Shown here one piece after another: positions 26,805 to 36,135 of a DNA stretch of 64,000 bases. Each line of letters starts with the position of its first letter. Within the stretch, counting starts at the first letter, position 1. This DNA comes from Maribacter sp. MJ134 (lineage in GTDB: Bacteria; Bacteroidota; Bacteroidia; Flavobacteriales; Flavobacteriaceae). The notes under the pieces are model-generated. The model searched no databases. It was not told where the DNA came from and saw nothing but the letters and a program-made list of their open reading frames with translations. The position numbers and the translations under genes are program-made. The stretch covers positions 2,108,001 to 2,172,000 of the forward strand of contig NZ_CP034570.1 in assembly GCF_003970695.1 (NCBI RefSeq), given 5' to 3'.

Positions 26805-29372
26805 TTAATACAACCGGTTTGGTCCTATATAATCCATGTAGATATCTAGATTTTGCATAAAAACTGTAGCCGTACCAAAAGCTAGATTTTCCTTTGCGGT
26901 AAAAAGTACTTTATTGTTCTGACCCATTAATTTTACGGTCAACGTATCCGGTTCTCTGGACAGCACCATATATTCTGGGTTACCTCTTACATTACCACCT
27001 GTAAGCATTACGGTACCTTCTTTAAGCTTACCTTTTTCGAACAGTGCACTATATTGTTCTTTGCCGTCCTTATCGTAGCTAATGACCCTACCGTCAAGGG
27101 TACTCCCATCTACCTTATAGCTTAGTCTTTTTTTATCCGTATCACCATAGTAGGCCGTAGTTTCTTTTTCCTTTCCTGCTACATAGCTAGACACCCTTTT
27201 TCCATTATCGTCATAACTTATACGCTTCACCATTACACCGCCAGTAAAGGTCTCCGTGATGGGTTTTTTACTGGAATAGGTGTTTATTGATCTAGTTCCC
27301 TCAACAGGTAGCCCCGCATTATAGGTCATCTCGTAGGCAAGCTTTTGGTCTTCGTCATAGTACCTCGCTATTCCGTTTAGCAGACCATCATTGAAATTTT
27401 CAGTCTTAACGAGTTCTTCGTTATAACTATAATATTTAAAAAGACCTTCTTCCTTATCATCCTTAAAAGTACCCTCTTCTAAAATGCTCTCATCATAATC
27501 GTATTTTTTATACGCCCCGTTACGTTTTCCTTGCTTCAAGATGTAAGAGGTCCGTTTCTTTACATCGTAATAAGTACCTTCCCAAGGCTTACCTTCCTTA
27601 AAAGTTATTTTGCCTAAAAGTTCGCCTTCTCGGGAATAAAAGGAAGCGCAACAGTTGGCATCAATATCCTCAACCAACACTGGGTCAATCTGACCATACG
27701 TATTGTTAGGGCCATAATCATAACGTTTTAGTCTTAGTTGCTCGCCATCTTTACGGGTTTCCATTAGTTTTACCTGGTCCGAGTCTCCAAAAAATTCATA
27801 GACCGTTCCTTCCTTGGTCTTAAAGTTATACGTTCCCAATACGTTCTCATCCATATCATAAAAGGTACCCGTAGTTTTATCGTACCCTTCGTACGCTATT
27901 TCGCTTTGCTTTTTTCCATTGCTATAAAATCTGATTTCCTTTGTTCGTTTATACCCTAGCGGCTCATAAAGCTCCACCGTTTTGAAAGTGGCATTTTCCT
28001 TCTCACTTATTTTACGTTTTCTATAGCTAGTCCTACGGGTCACAAAACCCTTTTCATAATGTTCAATTGTGCTAACATCCCCTTCATAATCAATGGTATA
28101 GCGATCACCGCTTATTGCCTTAAGATACCCGTTATCGTCCTCCAAATTCAATATTCCCAAGATGGTACCATTTTTATCGTAGTACGTTTCCTTATCCGTT
28201 GTTTTTTCACTGAATACAATATCGGTATTGTAATAGTTGTTAAGTTCTACAACTAATTTACCGTCCTTGTAGGTAGCTTTCCGATCTCCGATAATTTCTG
28301 TTCCGTTCAATGGAGTCCAGTTCTTATACACCATTCTGGCAATCTCTTTTCCGTCCTCACTGTAACTAATTTGTAGTTCTTTGGCTCCATCGGTATATTC
28401 GGTACGGCTCTTTAGTTGCTGATTTTCGTAGAACTGTTGTTCTGTTACCAATTTTCCTTCGCTATACGTTCTAATGCCCTTAATAAGCTCTTCCTTGTAC
28501 TCGTTATAACTTGAATAAAATTGATACTCTTTGCCATCCACTGGTTTTAGGTAATTATTTTCATAAACATAGTTAATCTTACCTATGACCTTACCTGCCG
28601 GACTATAAAAGGTTTTGGACAGCCCATTTGTAGAATTAAATTCCTCCCTTACTTGATCGTTACAGTAGTACACCGTGGTACCTAATTTTTGTCCCTTAGG
28701 ATAATAGGTGATTCGCAGTGGACGCATGGGCTCCTTATAATAGGAGACTTCCAGACCTTCATAAGTTCCGTTAGATAAGGATTTTCGTTCGCCAATAAAT
28801 TTACCCTCAACATCAAAATACTTTATCAAGACGTCGTACCTATTACCTACGCTGTATCTTTCATAACGCACACCTTTGATATCTTTCTCATAAATGATGT
28901 TCAGTGTAGTGTCTCCCTTTATTTCAGTATAATACCGCCTGTTGTTACCAAAATTACTATTGGTCTTTCCAGAGACTATTCTCCCGTCCTTAAAAAGCGC
29001 CTTTAAGGATTTCCCGTCTAGTGTGGAGATATATGTTCCGTTCAAACGATTGTTGGTGTAGTTGCCTTGCTGCAAAATACTTCCGTCTTCATTGTACCAA
29101 GTTACTTTACCTTCCCAAAAGTCTTTATTGGCCTTGGATGAAGTTCCGCTCATCTGTAACTTCCCGGAACTGTAAAAATCTTGCATTACATACAGATTAC
29201 CTTCTTTCCTTACTGGGGGACGAAAAAAAATGGCACTATCCTTAACGGTAGTTTTCCATTTGGAATCATAGTATATGGTATCGTTTTGAGCCATAATTTT
29301 ACCCCCTACTAAAAAAACACCAGTAAAAAATAATACGGTCAAGAGTTTACAAGAAAAATTTTTTATTGTCAT
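26805..29372 (-). CDS. Large exported MORN/YwqK-like repeat protein, 855 aa
   Basis: Signal peptide (ends GKIMAQ) and then some 800 residues of degenerate beta-hairpin repeats of about 20-25 residues with G-x(1,2)-xxYY-x-x-G and F-x-x-GxxxG phrases, such as GKRNGAYKKYDYDE, EEGLFKYYSYNE, NGIARYYDEDQKL. These resemble the MORN-variant repeats of the YwqK family, often called toxin antitoxin-like. The pattern shows many YKNGK/EGT units. No catalytic site was seen. A TATTTTTG box lies at 29420-29413. A function in envelope binding is inference only. Confidence 0.75.
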   Translation of the reverse strand: MTIKNFSCKLLTVLFFTGVFLVGGKIMAQNDTIYYDSKWKTTVKDSAIFFRPPVRKEGNLYVMQDFYSSGKLQMSGTSSKANKDFWEGKVTWYNEDGSILQQGNYTNNRLNGTYISTLDGKSLKALFKDGRIVSGKTNSNFGNNRRYYTEIKGDTTLNIIYEKDIKGVRYERYSVGNRYDVLIKYFDVEGKFIGERKSLSNGTYEGLEVSYYKEPMRPLRITYYPKGQKLGTTVYYCNDQVREEFNSTNGLSKTFYSPAGKVIGKINYVYENNYLKPVDGKEYQFYSSYNEYKEELIKGIRTYSEGKLVTEQQFYENQQLKSRTEYTDGAKELQISYSEDGKEIARMVYKNWTPLNGTEIIGDRKATYKDGKLVVELNNYYNTDIVFSEKTTDKETYYDKNGTILGILNLEDDNGYLKAISGDRYTIDYEGDVSTIEHYEKGFVTRRTSYRKRKISEKENATFKTVELYEPLGYKRTKEIRFYSNGKKQSEIAYEGYDKTTGTFYDMDENVLGTYNFKTKEGTVYEFFGDSDQVKLMETRKDGEQLRLKRYDYGPNNTYGQIDPVLVEDIDANCCASFYSREGELLGKITFKEGKPWEGTYYDVKKRTSYILKQGKRNGAYKKYDYDESILEEGTFKDDKEEGLFKYYSYNEELVKTENFNDGLLNGIARYYDEDQKLAYEMTYNAGLPVEGTRSINTYSSKKPITETFTGGVMVKRISYDDNGKRVSSYVAGKEKETTAYYGDTDKKRLSYKVDGSTLDGRVISYDKDGKEQYSALFEKGKLKEGTVMLTGGNVRGNPEYMVLSREPDTLTVKLMGQNNKVLFTAKENLAFGTATVFMQNLDIYMDYIGPNRLY

Positions 29373-29412
29373 AATCACAGCTTTGTTAAATGGTAACCTA
29401 TTTAATTTGAAA

Positions 29413-29420
29413 CAAAAATA
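29413..29420 (-). promoter_or_regulatory. Candidate -7 box (TATTTTTG) of the MORN-repeat gene
   Basis: A perfect TAnnTTTG on the minus strand about 40 nt before the ATG. The -33 element is weak. Confidence 0.35.
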
Positions 29421-29502
29421 ACGACCCTATTTTTAAACCGTATCCCTAGATTCAGGTATTTTAGTTTAGTATCTTGTAAAGGTTGAAATTAAAAAACCAT
29501 AA

Positions 29503-30129
29503 ATGCCACATTCTTTTTTATTTGACAAGGGTCGTGTAGCCTCTTTTTGCGATGCTGTTTTCTCTATTGCTATGACCCTTTTAATATTAGAAATTGAAGT
29601 CCCCAGCGTTGAAGTACTTTATAAAAACGATTTTTCAGCTGTTCTAGCAAATAGAATACCCAGCTTTATTGGGTTTTTGGTCAGTTTTATGGTCATTGCG
29701 CTCTATTGGGTAAGTCACTTAAGAATCTACCGGTATATCACCGTATTGACCGAAAAATTAATATGGCTGAACATTATCTTACTACTATTCGTGGTATTCC
29801 TGCCTTTTTCAACGGCACTTTACGTAGGTGACTTCTTTGGTACCGCTCCTTTCATTTTCTATTGTATGAATCTAGTCCTGTTAGGTTTGTTCAATTTTAT
29901 GCTAATTCGAGCTATTGCCAAGAAGGAATTAGGGAATAATGGAATGACAAAAAGTATCGGCAATTGGTTGCAGTTCCGGTCTTTGACGGCTGTTTTTGTT
30001 TGGGCATTGGCGGCAGTGCTTGCAACATCGTTCCCCACTCTGGCTAGAATAATTTTTATACTCATATTCGTAATTCAAATTTTTGGGGACCGGTATTTTA
30101 AGAAAAAAATAGCAGCAGATGTCCAGTGA
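29503..30129 (+). CDS. TMEM175/DUF1211-family channel protein
   Basis: A 208-aa membrane protein of the TMEM175 family (lysosomal/bacterial K+ channel fold). The signature RVASFCDAVFSIAMTLLILEIEVP is close to the family R-x3-F-S-D-A-V motif, with Cys replacing the usual Ser. About six hydrophobic segments follow (around residues 50-66, 80-97, 107-128, 148-168, 173-190). It overlaps the methyltransferase gene downstream by 11 nt, so the two are translationally coupled. K+ selectivity is inferred from the family. Confidence 0.83.
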   Translation: MPHSFLFDKGRVASFCDAVFSIAMTLLILEIEVPSVEVLYKNDFSAVLANRIPSFIGFLVSFMVIALYWVSHLRIYRYITVLTEKLIWLNIILLLFVVFLPFSTALYVGDFFGTAPFIFYCMNLVLLGLFNFMLIRAIAKKELGNNGMTKSIGNWLQFRSLTAVFVWALAAVLATSFPTLARIIFILIFVIQIFGDRYFKKKIAADVQ

Positions 30130-30844
30130 AGCATATAATGCGCAAACTGCCTATCACTACGAAGCGTACAGACCTCCGCTCCACTCACTTATCCTAAAAA
30201 AGTCCTTGCTAAAAAAGGAATTTGAAAATGGATTGGATATTGGTTGTGGCACTGGGAAATCTACCATAGCACTAAAGCAATTTTGTAAGAAAACCGTAGG
30301 TATGGACCCCAGTACCGCCATGCTAGAGAAAACTGCACCGCAAGAAGGCATTTCCTATGAATATTTTGATGGTTTATCGCTGAACAAGAGGAAAAACTCT
30401 TTTGATATTATTACCCTAGCAGGTTCCTGGTGGTACGGAAAATCCCAACAATTACTTCAGGAGATATTCAACGTAGGTAGAAGCGATGCTGTGGTATTAA
30501 TATACGACTTTGAGGTTTTATTTAATTCGATATACCACAAATTACGGTTAGAGCAACCTGCACAAATTAATAATTATGATCATTTTGTTGACTTCACCGA
30601 CCTTAACACCGAAGGGTTTCGTTTGGTTTCTAAAGTTTCCGATAAAATTAGATTAAATGTGACCGCAGAGGAGTTAGCCCACTTGATTTGTTCTGAAAAC
30701 GAAATTTTTAGAGAATTACAGCGAAAATATGACACTAGTAGGCCGTTTAAAAAATTAGTTCACCAACTTCAAGAGAACGCTTCTGAAAACGGTATTGGAC
30801 TTCTTGTGCATACTTTTAGCACTAGCTATAAGATTATCAAATAA
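30119..30844 (+). CDS. Class I SAM-dependent methyltransferase
   Basis: A 241-aa soluble protein; the Rossmann methyltransferase motif I is GLDIGCGTGKSTIAL, followed by a motif II acid (VGMDPSTAML) and a motif with DIITLAGSWWYG where the substrate-facing region begins. The substrate is not recognisable. It overlaps the TMEM175 gene by 11 nt. The N-terminus AYNAQTAYHYEAYRPP is typical of small-molecule methyltransferases of the UbiE/SAM type, so a cytoplasmic role is likely. Confidence 0.83.
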   Translation: MSSEAYNAQTAYHYEAYRPPLHSLILKKSLLKKEFENGLDIGCGTGKSTIALKQFCKKTVGMDPSTAMLEKTAPQEGISYEYFDGLSLNKRKNSFDIITLAGSWWYGKSQQLLQEIFNVGRSDAVVLIYDFEVLFNSIYHKLRLEQPAQINNYDHFVDFTDLNTEGFRLVSKVSDKIRLNVTAEELAHLICSENEIFRELQRKYDTSRPFKKLVHQLQENASENGIGLLVHTFSTSYKIIK

Positions 30845-31050
30845 TGGGGATAGCATTTTTTAAATCATCAGCTTGAAGATTTATAAAGATTTTTTTGATG
30901 ATTCATTGGAAACAATTAATTAGTGTTTCAACCTTATGCACAGGTATTTTTGAAACCCAGTATCTATATTTTTGATTTCCCCAGCTTGTTCCTTTTTAAG
31001 GTGATTTATCTTCTTGACCGTTAAGGAAAATCGAGTCAAAATTGCCTTTA

Positions 31051-33621
31051 CTAACTACTCTCCAAAGTAACGAATACGTTACTGAAATCTAGCTTGGCCA
31101 AATCACTTTTATGTATAACATAGAAAATATCACCCGCATCACTCCATTGCATATCTCCCGCAGAAGTTACCACCAACAAGGTCATCCAGTCTTCAGGGTT
31201 TCCTTTTTTCGACAGTGAAGCTTGTAATTCTGGTACCTCATGTTGGGTAAAACCGTGCGCATTAACCATATATTCAAATTGTGTTTTGTCATTTAGTGGA
31301 CTTTCAAAGGTATCGTAGAGTTCGTCCAATAATTTATCATCTTCCAATAAAACTTCACTGTCGTTCTTAAAAAGATGTTTATTCACGTAACTCGCATAAA
31401 ACGATGGAGCACTGTTCATTTTCGCTGCTTTGACTTTGTAACCAAGATAAGCGCTGTCCCACATTTCAAAATAATCTTCTTCCGTAAATTGAAAACGTTT
31501 GCCCGAAGCCAAACGGGTGTTATCCTCCACATAAATGATTTTCCCAGGGTTGTTAGTGCCTCCATAGATATTATGCATGGTCTCTAAAAAGAAAAACAAA
31601 GTGCCCGTCCTTGGTAAATAGTCTTGCAAATGCGCAATTTCGGTACAATTAATCTGCCCTATAAATTCATAGGTGTAATCCGATTTTCCTTCGCGCCAGT
31701 TCTCTCCAAATCTTGGGTACGGTACATTCTCTGGCAAATCTGGCATACCCCCAAACCGATGGTTGCCAACCGTGTTATACTTTTCTTCACCATCATGTTT
31801 AAAACCAATCGCCTTTTTGACCATAGGACGAAGGGCGCTGGCATATTTTTCTAACTTATTGGTCTTGATAGTTGCATCAATTTGTGAAACCAATTCCTTG
31901 TCATAGTGCGACCAAAAAACGGAATCTTCCCATGTAAACAATCCCTCGCCATCCGCTCCTTTATAGCTGAAGTCCAGTAGTCGTAATTTGTCTTCCATGG
32001 ACAAACCGATTTCCTTAATGTTGTTAAAAGCATCGGGCAGACTTTCCAAAGGATTCTCATCTAGCACAACCCGATTTAACTTTGGTTGTTTCGCCAAGGA
32101 TTCTGGCAGGGTTAACAATTCATTCTTATCCAAGGAAATATTCTCTAAACTAGGAAGGTGGATAGAAGCGGGAATATGTACCAATTTATTGGATGACAAC
32201 CAGAGATATTTTAGTTTGGGCAATTGCCAAATACTGTCAGGAACTTCCCGAATAAAAGTATTACTGACGTTTAACTGTTCCAAATCCGTTAGTTGACCCA
32301 GACTATTCGGAAGCTGTTGTAGTGCAGCACCGCTTATATGTAGTTTTTTTAGTTCTGTCAATGCGCCTATTTCACGCTGAATTTCATTAAAAGGCAACTT
32401 TTCTTCTTCCCAATGATTTGATTTCTGATGTATGGTAAGCTCCTCTAAATTTTTGAACTTGAATAAGGCTTCCGGTAATTTTGTAAAGCTTGGGTTTTGC
32501 AGCATAAGATAAGCTACTTCATTTGGACTAGCAGTTGTCGCCTCTTCCATGGATGAAAAGCGATAATCTGACCATTTTAAACCCGACATATCAAATTTTT
32601 TAGCCACAAAAATTGGATATGCTTTATTGTGATAGCTCTTAGTCATTTCTCCCTTTAACAATACCCAACCATTATCATAGGTAACGGAGCCAGAGAATGC
32701 CAGACTATATTCAAAACCTTCGCATCTGGCATGTAAAAATAGTGGTGCATTGGTCTTTTCCTCCTCAAAATACAGTTGCCCTTTAGGCATGCCATTTTCA
32801 TGAATGCCTATTGCGGGTATGGTCAAGGTAACTACACCATCACCTGGATAGTCATCTAGAATTTTAGCTGAAATAGCTTTTTTGTATGCTTTGGTCCTCG
32901 CTTTTATAATCAGTTGTATGTCCCTTGACATTTTTCCGATACTGATTTCGGTTTCCTCAGGGATAAACTCAAAATCAAATTTTCCTACCTTAAAAATCTC
33001 TTTTCCGTCCTTGGGGTTTGCAACCTCGCAAAAGTCATTTTTCTTTTCCTCTTCCTTCCTTTCCTCATCAGTTATTACCAACTGCTGCTGTACTTCGTAT
33101 GCTTTCTGCGTATCCAATAGATGTTGAGCATAAGCCTGTTTTCTTGTAACCGTATCACCCAAAAACAGTAGAGATTCAAAGGCGGGCATCACCCAAAAGT
33201 CCAATGAATTGGATGTGGTTTTTTCGTGAACGGTCTTAAACTCTAAAAAATAGTTATCGTCCAAAAACACTGCAGCTTGAAAATACTGTAGTTTAAAGTG
33301 CATATTATTCCAAGAAGCATCTGTATGGGCATGAATAACGAAAGTCTTAAAGCCCTTGAACTTGGTCTCTTCAAAACTGATAAGCTCAGATTTATAATGC
33401 AGTGATATACACCAATCTTCCCACTTCTTTTCTAGCGTATCACCTTTATAACTATCCGATTTTAAATCGGCCAGCTCAAACAACCTTGCCTCCAAATGCG
33501 GATGTTGCACTTTACAATCGTTGGTGTGGTCCTCTACGCGAAGCCCTATTTTACTTTCCTGTATGATTTGAAAAGTATCCGGAAGTTGTAGTTCAAATAC
33601 AAGCGTACTAATCGTTTTCAT
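31051..33621 (-). CDS. LRR protein with C-terminal DUF1963 (YwqG-like) domain, 856 aa
   Basis: Unusual layout. Residues 1-170 carry no signal peptide and are likely an immunity-like domain (VFELQLPDTFQI, WVMPAFESLLFLG, as in DcrB/DUF1795-type N-termini). About 370-560 are leucine-rich repeats with LxxLxxLxxL spacing (LPNSLGQLTDLEQLNVSN, LPKLKYLWLSSNKLVHIP). About 610-856 are a DUF1963-like domain (GGMPDLPENVPYPRFGE, FIGQINCTEIAHL, GTLFFFLE, WMTLLVV). DUF1963 has been linked to toxin-immunity loci. Cytoplasmic location is inferred from the missing signal. Function unknown. Confidence 0.75.
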   Translation of the reverse strand: MKTISTLVFELQLPDTFQIIQESKIGLRVEDHTNDCKVQHPHLEARLFELADLKSDSYKGDTLEKKWEDWCISLHYKSELISFEETKFKGFKTFVIHAHTDASWNNMHFKLQYFQAAVFLDDNYFLEFKTVHEKTTSNSLDFWVMPAFESLLFLGDTVTRKQAYAQHLLDTQKAYEVQQQLVITDEERKEEEKKNDFCEVANPKDGKEIFKVGKFDFEFIPEETEISIGKMSRDIQLIIKARTKAYKKAISAKILDDYPGDGVVTLTIPAIGIHENGMPKGQLYFEEEKTNAPLFLHARCEGFEYSLAFSGSVTYDNGWVLLKGEMTKSYHNKAYPIFVAKKFDMSGLKWSDYRFSSMEEATTASPNEVAYLMLQNPSFTKLPEALFKFKNLEELTIHQKSNHWEEEKLPFNEIQREIGALTELKKLHISGAALQQLPNSLGQLTDLEQLNVSNTFIREVPDSIWQLPKLKYLWLSSNKLVHIPASIHLPSLENISLDKNELLTLPESLAKQPKLNRVVLDENPLESLPDAFNNIKEIGLSMEDKLRLLDFSYKGADGEGLFTWEDSVFWSHYDKELVSQIDATIKTNKLEKYASALRPMVKKAIGFKHDGEEKYNTVGNHRFGGMPDLPENVPYPRFGENWREGKSDYTYEFIGQINCTEIAHLQDYLPRTGTLFFFLETMHNIYGGTNNPGKIIYVEDNTRLASGKRFQFTEEDYFEMWDSAYLGYKVKAAKMNSAPSFYASYVNKHLFKNDSEVLLEDDKLLDELYDTFESPLNDKTQFEYMVNAHGFTQHEVPELQASLSKKGNPEDWMTLLVVTSAGDMQWSDAGDIFYVIHKSDLAKLDFSNVFVTLESS

Positions 33622-33709
33622 CTATTTTTAAGCTTCATTAGTAATGGCTTTGGGAGTAGCCACATTTCGTTGCCCCAACCCATCGGTCTTATTGTAAGAA
33701 CACCTATGA

Positions 33710-34585
33710 TTAGTTCACTTTTAACTGGGTAGTTCCTTTTAAACGCGCATCGCTGTTCACGTCCCATATTTCAACCTCCCAAGTAACGGGGTTATTTATC
33801 ATTCCTTTGGAAAAAACCAATGTGCCGCCTACTCCTTGAGCTATTTGCGCTTCCGTAATAAGTGTGTTCTCAAAGGCATTTTTATTGTAAAGTATTTGCT
33901 TTCCCCTCGCATCTTCAACTTTTATGGATAACCCTAAAGCTACGAAGCCATCTACCAAAGTGTAGCCCTCTAGCCCTTCAAACTGAAATTGCAAATTATC
34001 GCCAAATTGAGTTTCAGAATTTGTGATAACGGATTTCGAATCGGTATTGAATATATATATCTCCTGTGCCTTTAGACCCGATTCCTTCACGGTTATATTC
34101 GGGTTTGGCAGTATTTCAAAATCCATTGTAGACGTGAAAGTCCCCTCACCTCTTTCATCGGATATATCATACGACGCGGTATACTTTGCTCCTGAATGCA
34201 TGGGTTGTGCAAGGATAAGTTCTCCAAAGAGCGTTCTTAAGGAAGCGTCCAATCCGGCAGAACTGTCCAACAAATTATTGCTTTGCATCACCACCTCACC
34301 ACTTTCCGAAATCACTTCAACCCCCATTTTTGCATAATACTTGTCATTTTCTATGACAAAACCATCCATGTTTTCAAAATTGGTGTAAATCTTCTGTCCG
34401 TAAATAAAAACGTTATCGTCCAAGCGTTCAGCGTCTGTGGAAAGGTAGACCTCACCGGCAGAAAGTCCATCGCCTTCCGTGCTAATACTGGTATTAAAGT
34501 TCTTGCTAACGGATTTATCGAACTTGCAAGCGGTAATCAAAACAAAAAATGTTAGGATTCCGATACGTAACATATAATTTTTCAT
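33710..34585 (-). CDS. Lipoprotein with two tandem related beta domains
   Basis: A 291-aa lipoprotein (ITACKFDKSV, Cys near residue 20). Two domains of about 125 residues look related: residues about 40-165 (GLSAGEVYLSTDA ... YGQKIYTNFENMDGF ... GVEVISESGEVVMQSNN) and about 168-291 (GLKAQEIYIFNTD ... FGDNLQFQFEGLEGY ... SIKVEDARGKQILYNKN). Both run GL-x-A-x-E-x-Y, then F-E-x(2-3)-G, then V-x(4)-G and Leu-rich end. This suggests an internal duplication of a beta-sandwich unit. No known family recognised; possible envelope binding role. Confidence 0.68.
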   Translation of the reverse strand: MKNYMLRIGILTFFVLITACKFDKSVSKNFNTSISTEGDGLSAGEVYLSTDAERLDDNVFIYGQKIYTNFENMDGFVIENDKYYAKMGVEVISESGEVVMQSNNLLDSSAGLDASLRTLFGELILAQPMHSGAKYTASYDISDERGEGTFTSTMDFEILPNPNITVKESGLKAQEIYIFNTDSKSVITNSETQFGDNLQFQFEGLEGYTLVDGFVALGLSIKVEDARGKQILYNKNAFENTLITEAQIAQGVGGTLVFSKGMINNPVTWEVEIWDVNSDARLKGTTQLKVN

Positions 34586-34632
34586 ATTAATTCTTTTGTA
34601 TTGCTATTGCCTGACTATCAATTTAAAAACGT

Positions 34633-35265
34633 TTAACCTTCATAATAGGAAACATACAAAACGGCCATTTTTAAATAGTAAGAACCGTCTTTGATACCAT
34701 CTGTTCTGGCGTACTTTTTAAACTTTTTGTAAACTTTCTGGTATTTATCTTCGCTGGTATTGTAAGTGTACGCACCGGCCAATAGGTATTGATTGGCCGC
34801 AACCATCCAGTCTTCGCCGCCTTCTTCCAATTCTAAACCTACTTCCAAATAGGGCTCGGAAAACATATATTTGCCTTGTTGGTTATATAGTAAACCTAAC
34901 ATAATATTAGCCCGGCCGTGCTTTTTATACTTTGATATTGCCCCCAAATAAGCACGTTCAGCCTCAGTAGCTATTTTATGCGCACTTTTGCTCATGGGGT
35001 TTTCGCTCGCAGTTGATAATGCAGGTTGTATCAAGATAGTCAATATACGGCCATAGTCAAAAATCCTATTGGAATCATCGGGCTCCTTGAGCACATCTTT
35101 ATATTCCTCCCTAAATTTTGGCAAATGCTGTGTTGCTATTTCATCGGTTTCACGGGCATCGGTAATCCAAGAGTCCAACAATTCCTGCTCTACAGGCTCA
35201 AAACTGGTTTGGGCCATGGTAATTTGGGTAATTAGAACAAATGCTATTGCTAAATTTCTTATCAT
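34633..35265 (-). CDS. Exported protein of unknown function, 210 aa
   Basis: Signal peptide (IRNLAIAFVLITQITMAQ) and a mostly helical mature part with repeated aromatic/Lys patterns: YLGAISKYKKHGRANIMLGLL, YSEPYLEVGLELEE-like FSEPYLEVGLELEE, and YKKFKKYARTDGIKDGSYYLK. The helix pairs are compatible with tetratricopeptide-like repeats. No catalytic motif was seen. It lies 47 nt behind the tandem-domain lipoprotein gene (which is downstream on this strand), so the two may be co-transcribed. Confidence 0.62.
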   Translation of the reverse strand: MIRNLAIAFVLITQITMAQTSFEPVEQELLDSWITDARETDEIATQHLPKFREEYKDVLKEPDDSNRIFDYGRILTILIQPALSTASENPMSKSAHKIATEAERAYLGAISKYKKHGRANIMLGLLYNQQGKYMFSEPYLEVGLELEEGGEDWMVAANQYLLAGAYTYNTSEDKYQKVYKKFKKYARTDGIKDGSYYLKMAVLYVSYYEG

Positions 35266-35665
35266 ATTATAATTGGTCTAAAAGTTGTTGTTCTGTTCAT
35301 TCTATTTATGAAGACCTATCGTTCTTTTAATAGGAATGCAAATTACATGAGATAAAAGCTACATACATCCCTGTATTCTGGGATTCCGAAAAATATCTCT
35401 GAGCCAAATTATCAAACTCTTTACCTAATAAGATGCTATTACCATGGAAAAAGGTATCACTCCACCAATTGGCACTTGTTTAAATTAACGGCTGGGGCGG
35501 ATTAATATTTCAATACTATTTAAATATGAAAATAGGAACAAGAAATGCTATCGTTCCATTGAAAATAGTACACAAATAGTTCGTTGAAGCGTTAAGAATG
35601 GCATTTATGAGAGTAGTGACATTCAGTATTCTCAGGGCAAGGATATGAAGATGACCCCTATCCTG
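35266..35665. other. Intergenic stretch, no gene seen
   Basis: 400 bp between two minus-strand genes. The longest ATG-started frames on the plus strand are 14-17 codons and do not look protein-like; no tRNA-like fold, repeat or clear TAnnTTTG box toward the 210-aa gene was found. It is probably the promoter region of that gene plus remnant DNA. Confidence 0.55.
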
Positions 35666-36025
35666 TTACTTCTTTTTAGCGTCAAACCAAGCATCATATC
35701 CCCCTTCCAAATTGATAACATTGCTAAATCCTAAAGAAATTAGTTTTTCTTGCGCCTTGGCACTACGTCCACCCTTCTTGCAGTAAACATATATGGTTTC
35801 ATCTTTTGAGATATTACTCAAATGACCAGCAAAGTCCTTATCGTACCAATTCATATTTATAGCACCATCCAAATGACCATTGGCAAACTCCACTGGCGTC
35901 CTTACATCTATAAGTATCCCATTTTTAATATCATTCTGTGAGAACTCTGTGATATGTATAGTTGAACTTTGGGATATTCCAAAGAAAGAAACCAAAATAA
36001 AAGATAGTAAGAGCACATATTTCAT
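35666..36025 (-). CDS. Exported rhodanese-domain protein
   Basis: A 119-aa protein with a signal peptide (ends ILVSFFGISQS) and a single rhodanese domain: NGILIDVRTPVEFANGHLDGAINM (shown in part), and the active-site loop YVYCKKGGRSAKA with the catalytic Cys. Single-domain periplasmic rhodaneses transfer sulfane sulfur, but the acceptor is unknown. It is divergent from the ECF sigma factor (23 bp to the longer frame, about 110 bp to the preferred start), so the two share a promoter region. Confidence 0.85.
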   Translation of the reverse strand: MKYVLLLSFILVSFFGISQSSTIHITEFSQNDIKNGILIDVRTPVEFANGHLDGAINMNWYDKDFAGHLSNISKDETIYVYCKKGGRSAKAQEKLISLGFSNVINLEGGYDAWFDAKKK

Positions 36026-36090
36026 AGCAACAAATAAAAAAATACATTATGACTGCACTAAAATACCACGAACGCAACGAAAACATGAGG

Positions 36091-36118
36091 ATTGTTACAA
36101 CAAATTCTGTTACTTTTG
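36091..36118 (+). promoter_or_regulatory. Candidate promoter of the sigma factor gene
   Basis: ATTG (36091-36094) and a perfect TACTTTTG (36111-36118) with a 16-nt spacer, which is short for the family. It lies inside the extended 36049 frame, 17 nt before the preferred ATG at 36136, and therefore also supports that start. Confidence 0.5.
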
Positions 36119-36135
36119 AACCTGACAATAAAAAT

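Noticed and set aside
30863-30903. Inverted repeat AATCATCA ... TGATGATT after the methyltransferase
   Set aside because: The loop is about 25 nt and no T-run follows on either side, so it is not convincing as a terminator.
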